A stretch of 20,946 nt of DNA from Proteromonas lacertae (GCA_002245135.1 NGBS01000423.1:1-20946), one strand, 5' to 3'; shown: positions 8,086 to 18,119, counted from the stretch's first letter. Notes: generated from the sequence alone by a model not told the origin. Made by a program: numbers and translations.

Positions 8086-9306
8086 TTACCAATGACTTCT
8101 AATAACATCAATGACTTTTGCAGCCTTTTGCTTTTGCCCAGAGCTGCAGTACTGATTGATGTTGTCCATATCCATCTTAGCAATCGTCTCTGTGGTCCTG
8201 TCTAAGGCAGCAGCTCTCTCCTCGGAGCAGAACTCATTCGTCTTGTCAGCATCTCCACTCAGACCAGCAATCTCCTCCTGAATAGTATTCATTTGATATT
8301 TAAAGTCCTTGTTGTATCCATTGGCGATCTCAATCTCTTGAAGCACCTCCTTGAACTTAATCATGTTGTTGTTAATCACGGTGTTGATCGTCTTGTAGTC
8401 TTCGTAGTTAACTCTCATCTTATCAAGGACTCCGAGAGTTCCAACTAGTTGCTTCTCTAGGTCGGTAAGTTTCACTAGACTCTTATCATCGACAGTGGTA
8501 ATGTACTTGAGCATGTCGTAGATGTTGATCTCATCGATGTTGAGACTCCCGGCTATAGACGATAGCAAGGAGCTCAACTTAGCTAACTTCTCATCCGTGG
8601 ATGCTTTCAATTGACTAACACTTTCATCGGTGGTATCAATGGAGCCTTTGACTTCTTCAATACTCTTACTCATTACTGGGACTTGCTCTTCCAGGTACTG
8701 CTTTAACTGATTGCTAGTTCCCGAGATGCTCTTCAAGGAAGATGTTACCGACTCTCCAAAGTCTTCTGGCATCTTGCTATCGATAGACTTACTCAGCTCC
8801 ATGACTTCCTTCAGATCTCTATCCATCTCTTCCATGTTATCAACTTTACTTTGCACCTCCTTGAGTGTTGTCTGGATGCTTATACATGCTGGCTGCACCT
8901 TGTCTTCCAAGTAGTCCTGGATGTGCTGATGGTCTTGCTCTAGCTTAGGGATCTTCTTACTGACTTCTTCAGAGTGCTCATCCAGCTTTCTCTTGATTGA
9001 TTCTATCGATGATGTTACTTCCTCCTGCTGAGTATCGTTGATACTTACCGGAGTACCTCTAATCACTTCTTGAATGCAACTAACTAAGGGTGGATCAATC
9101 TTCTCATAGTCAACGCTTACCTTCAGATCTCCAGAGGTCAAAGCCTTTTGAACTTGTTCCTTGGTATCCTGGAAGACTACGTCCTTATCGTACCTTACGA
9201 TAACTCGGGAGTCTACCTTTTGCTTAGTGTCGGTCGTGTTCTAATCGATCGTATTCAGCAACCTTAACATTTCCACCTCGTTCTCACATAAGCTATTATT
9301 GAACAT
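8086..9306 (-). CDS. Element gene D: long coiled-coil protein
   Basis: I start it at the ATG at 9306 (MFNNSLCENE). A 36-nt GT..AG intron (9276-9241) then joins in phase 0 to NTTDTKQKVDSRVIV, and the frame stays open to TAA at 8086-8088. This gives about 394 aa. Without the intron a TAG would interrupt the same frame. The first 70 residues are mixed (RVIVRYDKDVVFQD). Residues from about 75 onward are heptad-rich helix with repeated units such as LKEVQSKVDNMEE, SIDSKMPEDF and IEEVKGSID, so a parallel coiled coil is likely. There are no enzyme motifs. It is the last gene in the series and stops exactly at the inner edge of the left terminal repeat. It may be a structural or DNA-bridging partner of the other element proteins; this is inference. 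Confidence 0.7.
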
Positions 9307-9360
9307 CGCCCCCAACAAACAAGATATTGGGTTAGAATGTATTGAGTGAGATCGTTTAAC

Positions 9361-11206
9361 TTACTTACGAGATGTCGGAGGCTGAGCTGATGGTTGGGTC
9401 GGGATCGTCCATTGATCGATAGACATAGAAGCTCTTGACTCTGATAAGTGCTTCTTCTTAAGGGGTGGTTCATCATCGTCATTGCTATCCTCGGAGTTGC
9501 GTTGTTGCTTTCGTAAGCGTCTTTGATTATACCATGAAGTATAGTTCCTACACCTAGAGCAGTTCACGTAGTACTTACCCTTCTGATTCTTGAGGAACTC
9601 TTCCTTGGGGTGCATATAATAACACTGGTTACAGACTAGCTTCTGTGAAGGACAATCACCAGTCTCTTGAATTGCTATCCTTAGAAGGCAATAGACATCA
9701 CGCATCATCGAGGTAAAGAGCTCATTGCACTGCCAACAGTTGTCACAGATCCTTTGTCCTGATCGATCAACCTTAGTTACTTCGTCCGATAAGTAAACTT
9801 CGTTGATCTTGCATCGATAGCACTTAACCTTTTCATCCTCATTAAAGTCATCTCCTATCACTTCTCCTCTGGCATCTGACAATTGCTTAAGTTCTTTGAA
9901 TCGTGATAGAAGCTCCTGAGAATGCTTTGTGTACATCTCCTGGAGGTAGTTCTTTTGTTGGCTTCTACAACTAGGACATCGGATATAGTATCTCTTATTA
10001 GGCATCTCAAAGTCTCGGGCATTGAAGCACTTCCTGCATTCTAAGCAAGGTAAAGTCATTGATGGATCAACATCCTTGAAGGTTCTTGTTCCTAGACTCC
10101 ATGGACATAGATAGAATTGCCATTGTTGTTGTTGGGGTGGTTGAGTATCGCTAGCAGCTTCCTTGAATATCATCTCTGGTGATTGCATTATCGGAGTTTC
10201 CTGTTCCTTGACTTCTATCTCGGGAATGTTGACTTCATAAGGCAACTGTGGTAAGTCTAATTCATCATCATCACCATCCGATATGGGACTTAAGTCATAG
10301 TCATCTTCGGCGTGTTGGTTCAGCTGCTGGTTATCTTGTCGATGGTGACATGGTAATCTCGGAACCTTTATCTTGATGGACAAAGTAAGTTCATTGTCTA
10401 TGGGTTCTTCCATTATGTACTCTCCGCAGTCGACTTCCAAGGAATTATCATGTTGTTGTTGTTGATCACCATCATCTATCCTTGGACTCCTCCAAGTGAT
10501 TCTTATCATTGACTTCAAAGGGATTGGAATACTCATGTAGTTGTGAGTCCAAGTCCATCTCCATGCCATTGATAAACTCGTCCTCATTCACGAGACTTAC
10601 ATCTTCGGGAGGTGTCAACTCCTTGGTTGGATCCTTTATAAGCTTTCTTAAAGACTCCTGGTTGAGCTGATTATCATCAACTACAATAGACTTCTTCTTC
10701 TGGGTAAGTTGCTCCATAGCTTCCATGGTTGAATCTATTACTGGGTACTTCAAAGGCTCCTTGGAGTCTCTTAAGTTGTGATAGTTCTGAAGGCTTTGTT
10801 GGTGCTGATGATGTTGGCGTTGTCGTTGCTTTAGGTTAAAGTATCGTTGGCTTTCACGTGACCTACATTCATCGCAATGAGCCAAATACTTTCCATTAGC
10901 TTTCTTAGTGAAGCTACTTACGGGTAGATATCGTTTGCAGTGTAAGCATGGTAGAGTATAGGAAGGATTAGTTGCTAGTTGTTCAGCTTGCTTTCTCTTA
11001 CGTCTTAATTCTTCATACCATCGAAGCTGGCCTTTGGAGTTGTATCTACTTGATTCCTTGTAATAGTTTTCATCTTTGATCTTGTTGAAGCAATCCAGAC
11101 ATAAGCTATCTCCTTGCCTTCCATTCCTTGATCCTTGATCAATAAGTATCTGCTGGTGACATTCAACACATCGGAATTGATAACTAGGTTGCGAGTCTGA
11201 AGACAT
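9361..11206 (-). CDS. Element gene C: protein with five zinc-ribbon-like Cys clusters
   Basis: ATG at 11206. A 31-nt GT..AG intron (10532-10502) removes the end of the first frame and joins in phase to the second, giving about 604 aa. Clusters in order: C13xxC16...C36xxC39; C87xxC90 with F99, Y107, C111xxC114R; then in the second exon LPCLEC...YYIRCPSCR; CYRC...ICDNCWQC; VCNQC...YYVNCSRCR. They alternate between two forms: form I (CxxC, no aromatic core) and form II ([LV].C..C, about 10 residues, F, then a Y[YL]..C..CR ending). Between them lie Gln/His-rich and acidic linkers. Form II resembles the small zinc ribbons found beside HNH-type domains and in many repeated fungal and viral proteins. 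DNA or RNA binding is likely but not shown. A GTAAGT donor overlaps the stop, so one more 3' exon is possible. Confidence 0.7.
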
Positions 11207-11325
11207 TTCAATAAGGTGAGTATTTTAAACTCCTAGGAAATTGCGAATTAGCTTCTCCTGGTAATTCCAACGATTCAGCTTCAACTAAACGGCATCTATA
11301 CGATCAACACTCGTACTAGGTACAA

Positions 11326-12760
11326 CTATGGGACTTTGAATTTACGATTGATAGGTACTACGATCCATTCCTCCTCCTTCATCAGCTCTCCTGATACTTG
11401 TTTCACTACGGTGTCAGCTACATCCTCCAGCACCTTCTTTACCTCCCTGTTGACTACAATCGTAAGCCACTCCTGATAAGCCTTAAAGATTCGTAAGTAT
11501 CTCTCGGTGTGAAACTTAAACTCCAAGAGCCTTCCGACATTGTTACTGATGGTGTCCTGTACTATGCTCATCTTATGATTGTAGACCTTCTGGGGATCAT
11601 CCTTAAGTGTTGAAGACTCTGTGGGTAATGGGTCGTAGAGATAGAGTACTTGCATTACCTTGAGCTGAGTGATGAATGCATCCTTGACGATACCGAGATA
11701 GTAATCCATCTCTTGAGAGTCCTCTTGTGAGTTCTCCTGTGAGTTCTCGGGATGATCATCAATGTTATTGATAGCTGCTAAGTCTTCTCGGTATTTGGGA
11801 ATATCGATCTCGTAAAGGAGTTTCAATCTGGCAACATCAACCAGGTTGGGATGAAGTTCACAGTAGTCCAGCACTTCCTTGATAAGTTGAAGCCACGTTT
11901 CATAATAGAATTGCAACACTCCGTAAAGTCCATAGCAATAGAACCTTGATTGAGTAAACGGGATAATCGGCCTCTTCATCGTCCTCTCCATGAAGCTAAA
12001 CAGATTGTAAGGAGTAACTTTGATCCCTTGTTGATCTTCTGGTCTTACAGTGTCAATTATCAGATTACCGTCATTGTCAAACGCGTTAGCAGCAACCAAG
12101 AAGCTATTCACCAGCTTACGTTCTTCTAAATCTATATAAGGACGCTCCAGCTTATACTTTACCTTGCCATTGCTCTGATAAACTTTGAAGTAATCCAACT
12201 GCGGAATAGTTGATCTTCCTCCTTTGCTTCTTATTGAAACAACTATAGTCTGGTTGGAATTGATCGTAAGCTCTCTTCAGTTCTGAGTAGAGATAAGCAT
12301 CCCAGTCCTTGTAGTAGGAGTAGATCACCTTTGTCCAGTCTCTTGCAACGTTCACAGCTTCATATCGTGGGTTATCCAGATAGTCATCTCCTTCCTTGAG
12401 TGGAATAAGACCGAGGATATCATCGACTCTATTGCTTAGTAAGAACCTTTGCTTTAAGTCTGGATCATGAATGGAGGTATGATTCTATAGGATCAGATCA
12501 CGGTAACTAGTTGTCACTTCCAAGTAAGCTTTTAAATCCAATTGAAGAGTTTCTAGCTGCGGTAAGTCTCGGTAGTGCCCAGTGGTTCTAAACTGAAGGA
12601 TAGTGAAATCAACTACGTCCTTGTAATCCTCCACAGCTTCTCTAACGTAGGTGAACATCCTTACTTTGTCCTTCCAGTACTGATCGTAGATTTCTTGAGT
12701 CAATGGAGGCATCTTCTTCTTCCTAGTAGTCTTTGCGTGTTGATATGGTTTATAGGACAT
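11326..12760 (-). CDS. Element gene B: large helical protein of unknown function
   Basis: Three frames become one if two introns are allowed: 33 nt (12517-12485, phase 0, containing CTGAT before TATAG) and 31 nt (12162-12132). The spliced product from the ATG at 12760 has about 456 aa; the frame is also open further upstream to about 12870, but without an ATG. It begins basic (HAKTTRKKKMPP), then is strongly helical with many aromatic residues (YDQYWKDKVRMFTYVREA, DWTKVIYSYYKDWDAYLYSE, FYCYGLYGVLQFYYETW) and an acidic repeat (ENSQENSQEDSQE). It has no Cys clusters, P-loop or signal peptide. I do not recognise a family. As the only large non-zinc, non-coiled-coil protein in the unit, it is the best candidate for the element's enzymatic or replication protein, but no catalytic motif is evident. 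Confidence 0.6.
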
Positions 12761-12975
12761 CTCCTTGATGTACTTTTGCGATGAGTTCAATCCTTGGGAA
12801 TTGTAGGAATGGATCTCGATCTTGATTTCAATGCCCTTGAGTTTACAATGTCGTTTGTCTGGACAACTCCTTATCCTTCATTTGGTTTATTCTCGGTCTT
12901 GAGCATTGGTCTTGTTTTGATCATCCCTAGTCCAGTCAGTTCTTATAAACTAGTAGCTTATAATCAACCAACTCC

Positions 12976-13872
12976 TTACGATGAATCAGTCCTTGTTGTA
13001 GGATCTTCGGAGTCTTCATTGCCATGCTTTGCTGAGGTTGCTTCTATTGATCTCTTCATAGGAGCAATTACTGGGCACTTTGATAATAAGGCTTCTATTC
13101 TACGGCGGAGTTTATTTTCAGTTAATTTCAATTGCTTGTAGTATGTACTTAAGCAACATAGAGGAAATGACCTTAGTTCCTTCTCTTTAGCTTCATTGAT
13201 GACACAGGTGGCCACACGAATTCTCATTTTGTTATTACAAGGCTTCTCTTTATCATCCATGGAGTCACAGAAGAAAGTAATCACTTGATTGGGAAAGTTA
13301 CTATTAGCACAGAAGAACTCGCAATTAGCCCAGATCATATCATGCTTCACTTGAAAGAGTTGCTTTATTTGTCTTATAAGAATATCCTTGGACTCATCCT
13401 CGGAAGGATCACTGGTGGATTTCTTCTCCTTGTCGGAATGCTTCTTAGACCTACATCTTTGACAACATTGATAGTAGTCTCCATTGAGCTTTAAGAATTC
13501 AGATCGAATGATGAGCTTATGGCAACTGGTGCATGGTATCTTCTTAGCATGAAGTTCATCATTCATCTCTAAGGCCTTTCTTTTTGACTTACACCTGGCT
13601 GCTGCTTTACTTGTTGCCTTACGATAGATATCTCTACACCTAGCACAGCAGCGATAGATCCTTCCTTCATCTTCATTCAAAAGCTCCTTGTGACACTTGT
13701 TACACTTACGGATAGTTAAAGGTCTTTGAATTTGGGATGAGGTATTGGATGAGGTATTGGATGATGGGTTGGATGTTGGGGTGGATGAGATATTTGATGT
13801 TGGGGTGGATGAGTTATTGGATGATGGGTTGGATGTTGGGGTGGATGAGTAACTTGTTGAATGTGAGCTCAT
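12976..13872 (-). CDS. Element gene A: zinc-ribbon protein with Ser/Thr/Asn/Pro repeat leader
   Basis: ATG at 13872 (an upstream GTG would add four residues only), about 298 aa. Residues 6-46 are repeats of SSTPTSNPSSN type. Then come a form I cluster C57xxC60...C76xxC79R and a form II cluster PC114xxC117...F126...YYQC136CQRC140R, followed by a third looser set (ANCEFFCANSN...FFCDSM...PCNNKM). The same two forms occur in gene C, so A and C are related by duplication. The stop overlaps a GTAAGG donor. A 53-nt intron (12979-12927) with CTGAC six bases before its TAG would replace the last codons and end the protein at 12887, about 310 aa. It is the first gene of the unit, about 50 bp inside the right terminal repeat. 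Confidence 0.7.
   Translation of the reverse strand: MSSHSTSYSSTPTSNPSSNNSSTPTSNISSTPTSNPSSNTSSNTSSQIQRPLTIRKCNKCHKELLNEDEGRIYRCCARCRDIYRKATSKAAARCKSKRKALEMNDELHAKKIPCTSCHKLIIRSEFLKLNGDYYQCCQRCRSKKHSDKEKKSTSDPSEDESKDILIRQIKQLFQVKHDMIWANCEFFCANSNFPNQVITFFCDSMDDKEKPCNNKMRIRVATCVINEAKEKELRSFPLCCLSTYYKQLKLTENKLRRRIEALLSKCPVIAPMKRSIEATSAKHGNEDSEDPTTRTDSS
13736..13852. repeat. Minisatellite encoding the Ser/Thr/Asn/Pro leader of gene A
   Basis: Units of the type GGATGAGGTATT and GGATGATGGGTTGGATGTTG recur with small changes; a 30-bp compound unit appears twice in full. The variation keeps the reading frame, since the unit lengths are multiples of 3. Confidence 0.6.
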
Positions 13873-13920
13873 AACTAAAATCACAAGAAAATTATAACTA
13901 GCTGGATCCTCCCAGATTTA

Positions 13921-14367
13921 CCAATTGTTAACTTGTTAACAATTGTAAACTCTCGGTTCCACTATTGGTTTCCACGGTTCAATTAAAAGCCCTTACAAGG
14001 TCACCAGCGTAGCAAGGAGAGTCAAGAGCGTGATTAGATTCATCACCTCGAGGTAACCAACACTTCTAGCTAGCTTCCAGGAGTTCCTGTAGGGAAGTAG
14101 ACTCTGTTGAGAAGTAGACCCTGTTGGGAGGAATCCCGTAGGAACCTTACGTAAATGGGACTATGGGACAATGTCACAGAGTTCTAACGAGTGTTCTAGA
14201 AGTCCTTCCCCTTCTAGATTCAGAGTTGACCTTTACGGGAGCTTCATCGATGCAATCAATGAAGCTCCCGTAAAAGTCAACTCTGAATCTAGAAAGGGAC
14301 AGACCCCTAGAAAACTCGTTAGGACTCTGTGACTTTGTCCCAGAGTCCCATTTATATACTATATATA
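13921..14367 (-). repeat. Right terminal inverted repeat (uninterrupted)
   Basis: About 447 bp, the reverse complement of the left repeat without its insertions. It contains the 201-bp palindrome (14153-14353) and at its inner edge the palindrome CAATTGTTAAC-TT-GTTAACAATTG (13922-13945). Gene A begins about 50 bp further in, so this repeat probably carries that gene's promoter. Confidence 0.85.
14153..14353. repeat. 201-bp terminal palindrome, right copy
   Basis: Same structure as the left copy, centred near 14253. Because it is a palindrome inside an inverted repeat, the element carries the arm sequence four times. The four arms are close to but not fully identical. Confidence 0.85.
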
Positions 14368-14713
14368 TATTACAACCAATTGGTGTTTCATGTTGAAGGA
14401 TCTGATGGTTGCTCTAAATGCCTGAAGTATTTAAAGTCTTCTTACCATTGTGAGACTAATTAATGTACATATTAGAATTAACATTAAGATGCTACAGTTT
14501 TATAGCGCATGTTGTTATATAAATTTAATTGAAAGTGTAATTATTTGAGAAGAATTACAGAAAATAAAATTCTTAAGCTTGTTTAAAGGTTTGAGTAAAG
14601 GCGCGAAAATTAAAAAGAGTATTTTAAAAGCTCTACCGCTTTATATAGACTTAATTTTATCCTGCTTACATTTTCAATTACATTCAATCATTGAATATCC
14701 CACACTGTTTTAA
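14368..14713. other. Intergenic region and promoter of the cohesin gene
   Basis: Sequence between the right end of the element and the ATG at 14714. There is no coding frame. The lower half contains an E2F/MBF-like site (listed) and a TATATA stretch at about 14642. The element therefore lies about 350 bp upstream of the cohesin start codon. Confidence 0.5.
14600..14609 (+). promoter_or_regulatory. E2F/MBF-like site upstream of cohesin gene
   Basis: GGCGCGAAAA is the reverse complement of the E2F/DP consensus TTTTCGCGCC and includes the CGCGAAA core of fungal SBF/MBF sites. It lies about 105 bp before the ATG and is the only GC-rich decamer in the surrounding AT-rich region. G1/S control is expected for cohesin genes. 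Confidence 0.5.
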
Positions 14714-17700
14714 ATGAAAGGCAAAACTAAAGGAAGAAAAAGAATATCTCCTAAAAAGAGGTATGTTTCACTGATTTAATATTATCTTCCATAGAATTGA
14801 AGATAGAGGAGATGTGGAGATTGATCTTGACGAGGATATAAGCTTTGATGAAGTAGAATCAGAATCAGACTATGAATTATTACAGGTAATAACACTGTTT
14901 CTATTGTTTAGACTAAAAGAAAGTCAAATCAAAGAAATGATAATGATAGTTCAGATGTATCAGAAGAATCGACAGTATATAAACATCTATAATCTATTCT
15001 ACTGTAGCTAACCAAAAAAAACAAAGTGAGTAAGAAATCAAAGAATTCAACAGTATATTCACTCTCTATTCTAATTAATTTAGATTGATGAGTATATGAA
15101 CTGCACATTAGACTTATCAAGAGATTTATTAACTCCAATCAAGTCCAGTCAACTCGCTACTCAATGGATTTTCCTATTTAGAATGAATCCTGTACAAGCT
15201 ATAAGAAACTGGTTAATTTGTGTATTTAAATCCGTTGGTTTTAAAACAATACCGAATATGGATGATATTGAGGATATCAAATCTTTAAATATCGATTTTA
15301 TTTTAGCTGGATTATTAATACAAAAACCAGAAGAAAAAACAATATGGAATAAACCAAAATCAAACGAAAAGAAATTTCGAAATAAATATGAAAGATTCTT
15401 ACGAGATTTAATAATGAAAAGTAAAAATACAATATTAATGGAAGCAGAATTATTACCTGAATGGATAAGGTTATTAGTTTCAATGAGTAGTTGTTGTTAT
15501 AAAGAATTAAGACATATCAGTACAATAAGTAGTTTAATAATTGGTGAAGAATTATTAACAATAATTGAAAACTATAAGAGTGATATCGATGAATTAGAGA
15601 TGAGTAGTATAAATGGTAATGGTACTGGAAAGAATAAAAATAATAATAACCGAATGAAGGAGATGAATATAACCACTATAGAGAATAATGTGTATAATTT
15701 AAGTGAGATAATGAATATAATATTCAATAACATCTTTGTCCATCGTTATAAAGATATAAATGAAAAAATAAGAGAAGAATGTTTGAGATATTTCAGTAAA
15801 TGGTTCTTTATTAGACCAACAGATTATATTAAAGATAATTATATGAAATATTATGAATGGTGTTTGAATGATATGAAGCCTAAAGTTAGAGATACTACTG
15901 TCAATGTATTAATTCAATTATATAAGAATGAATCAACTTTGAATGAAATAAGTGAATTTACATCTCATTTTATTGATCGTATTTACAGTATGTTAAATGA
16001 TAAAGATGAGAATGTGATATGTGATGTGTTGGTGCTATTAGAATTATTATATAAATACAGTTATATTGATGATGAAAAGGTTTATAAAATCTATGAGTTA
16101 TTATTTATTGAGAATAATAAGATTCAAAAAAATGCAATCAATTTCTTAATGAATGATATTTGTGATGATAATAATGAAGACAATGATACTGTAGATAATA
16201 ATTATGAAAAGATGTTTATAAGAATAATAGATGTAATTGATAAAACACTTAAAAACAACAACAACAATATCAATAATATGAATATGAATATGGAAGAAAA
16301 AATAATGAATTTTACTAACTGTTTATTAAACTATAATAATAACAAAGAAATATTAAATTTCAATATGTTATACAACTTATTAATTGAACCAAAACAACCT
16401 ATATCTAATGAATATCAATATTATATCGTATATATATACATTTCATTAAAATATATAATTCTTTTATAGAGTTTAATGTTATACTGTTACTGGTCATTAT
16501 TAGATAAGATAAACAACAATGAAGATAGTTTAAAACGAAATCCAAACAGATCCAAAATAGAAAGAGAATATAATGAAATAAAATATGGTTTAAAAAGCAG
16601 AATTCCTGAATTAATTCGTTCATTTGAACATGATAATAGAATATGTGAAATGTTAATAAGAATGTACAGTGAATATGAATTAGATAATATAATATGTGAT
16701 ATAAGTAAAGATGAATTAAGAATAATGTTGGAAATTATCAAAGATATCTACAATATAAAATTGGAAGATGATATATTGATGGAATGTTCAAAGTGTTTTT
16801 GCCGTTTAGAAATTGCTTTAAGTGATTCTAAAGAGATGGTTAAAAAGATAATTAATGATATATATCTAACCTGTTGTAAAGAAACATTAAAGTTAATCAA
16901 TAATAATAATAATAATAATAAAGTCAACAGAGATATGTGTTTAAAAAGATTATGTTATTTGATCGAATACAATGATGTAAAGAAGATAGAAATGAAGTTT
17001 ATAAAGACTTTATACAATTATATAAATGAAATAAAAGATGAGATAGATGAAAGTGATAAAATATGTGTTTATAGTTGTATATCAATCATAATCAACTCAT
17101 TATTACATTTAATAATAAATAATGTAGAGAATAATGAATCAGTAGATAGTAATGTTATAAATGAATTATATATAATGATTGATGACATCTTTATGATTTA
17201 TATAGAAAAATATAATGATAATAATAATGATATATATGATATAAAATTATTCCAATTATACTGTAATTTAAGAAGTATATGTTGTAGAAATGTAAGTGTA
17301 TTTAGGGAAAATGAGATATTTTATTACAAAAGTAAAAATGAAGAGATTGATAATTATATGAGTAAATATATAAATGAATTGATATTAAATAATTTAAATA
17401 ATTGTGATATAAATAAGATAGGTGAATTGATGCAAAGTTATTTTTATGTTGGTTTAAACAATGGAAGTAGCAAAGAGATATGTTTGATATTGGAAAAGAT
17501 GACAAAACTAAAACAATATGATATATATTATAAAGAAATGTTGAATATCTTAAAAGAAAAACAGATATATTATTATTATGAAATAATCTTTAAAACTATT
17601 GAATATATGTATAAAAATGAATCATCATCGTATATATATATATATATAATATTAATAAAATGATAATAGAATGAATGAGATAGTGAAGAAGTTTCATCGT

Positions 17701-17973
17701 TTAATGGGAGTAGGATATATAAAGAATAAAAGTAAACTATTCATAAAATCATTAATGAATGGAATAGAGAAAAGTATAAAAGATAATAATGTTGAAATAT
17801 TAGAATATTATGAGAAGTTTGTTAATATAATCAATGATTTTGATAGAGAATACTTATATAATGAATTGCTAAGTAAATATGCAGATATAATGAATGATAA
17901 AAAATATAAGAGTTTAAAACATTTTATGAGATTATTAAGAAATGATGAAAATGAAGAAAGTGATTCTGAGTGA
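14714..17973 (+). CDS. Cohesin subunit SA/Scc3 (STAG family)
   Basis: Seven exons: 14714-14760, 14795-14885, 14912-14974, 15008-15052, 15084-16427, 16470-17629, 17670-17973. Introns are 34, 26, 33, 31, 42 and 40 nt, all GT..AG, and two contain a CTRAY branch-like motif. The product is about 1017 aa, close to the family length. The N-terminus is basic then acidic. From about residue 95 comes the STAG region (ATQWIFLFRMNPVQAIRNWL; FLRDLIMKSKN...LMEAELLPEWIRLLVSMSS...LRHISTISSLI). Then follows the stromalin conservative domain: FVHRYKDINEKIREECL, KWFFIRPTDYIKDNYMKYYE, WCLNDMKPKVRDTTVNVL. The C-terminal half is HEAT-like helix with Asn runs and an acidic tail (NEESDSE). The protein binds the Scc1/kleisin-Smc ring and DNA and is needed for loading and maintenance of sister-chromatid cohesion in the nucleus. 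Confidence 0.93.
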
Positions 17974-18119
17974 TTTCCATAGTTCTTTTTATTAATTGAG
18001 ATTTATATTATTTTATATCTAGTATTATTTGTTATTATTTTTTATGTTTTATGTAAAAACAACATATGTAGGCTCGACTATCTGTTTGAGATCTTTTATT
18101 TTGAATTGATATTGTGATT
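17974..18119. other. 3' flank of the cohesin gene
   Basis: T-rich sequence without ORF. No clear AATAAA is present. It presumably holds the 3' untranslated region. Confidence 0.4.

Larger units (their letters stand above)
6949..8094 (+). repeat. Left terminal inverted repeat (interrupted)
   Basis: Matches the reverse complement of 13921-14367. Order from the outside: TATATATAG, a 201-bp palindrome (6963-7163), the shared stretch beginning AAGGTTCCTACGGGATTCC, the inserted MITE (7200-7825), the shared stretch ACTTCTCAACAGAGTC..., a 70-bp segment not in the right copy, then CTAGCTAGAAGTGTTGG through CGAGAGTTTACAATTG. It ends within the stop codon region of gene D. Confidence 0.85.
6949..14367 (-). 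mobile_element. 7.4-kb element with long, palindrome-bearing terminal inverted repeats and four genes
   Basis: The ends are inverted copies of one another, from TATATATAG at 6949 and CTATATATA ending at 14367 inward to a shared CAATTGTTAAC palindrome (about 8094 on the left, 13921 on the right). The right repeat is about 447 bp. The left is about 1146 bp because it holds a 626-bp MITE with its 5-bp duplication and a further 70-bp segment; without these it is about 445 bp. The two repeats differ at scattered single bases. All genes inside read right to left: zinc-ribbon protein A, helical protein B, zinc-ribbon protein C, coiled-coil protein D. The interior is markedly richer in G and C than the host DNA. 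No transposase DDE/D motif, tyrosine recombinase, helicase, DNA polymerase or capsid protein is recognisable, so the superfamily is open. It looks whole. Confidence 0.8.

Noticed and set aside
8711-8914. + strand ORF opposite gene D
   Set aside because: Antisense shadow of the coiled-coil gene.
8086-12760. TAG readthrough or codon reassignment in element genes B and D
   Set aside because: Both in-frame TAGs are the last three bases of short GT..AG introns of 33 and 36 nt that keep the frame, the same size class as host introns. Host genes use TAG as a stop.
12794-13141. 115-codon + strand ORF opposite the end of gene A
   Set aside because: Antisense to the end of gene A and to the A-B spacer; hydrophobic composition expected from the complement of the charged frame.
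6949-14367. Polinton/Maverick, other capsid-bearing element or LTR element
   Set aside because: The termini are inverted, not direct, and no polymerase, integrase, protease, capsid or reverse transcriptase motif is visible in any of the four proteins.
15597-17225. AAT/ATA-rich runs in the cohesin gene as microsatellites of interest
   Set aside because: They encode Asn runs in a very AT-rich genome and are expected from composition.
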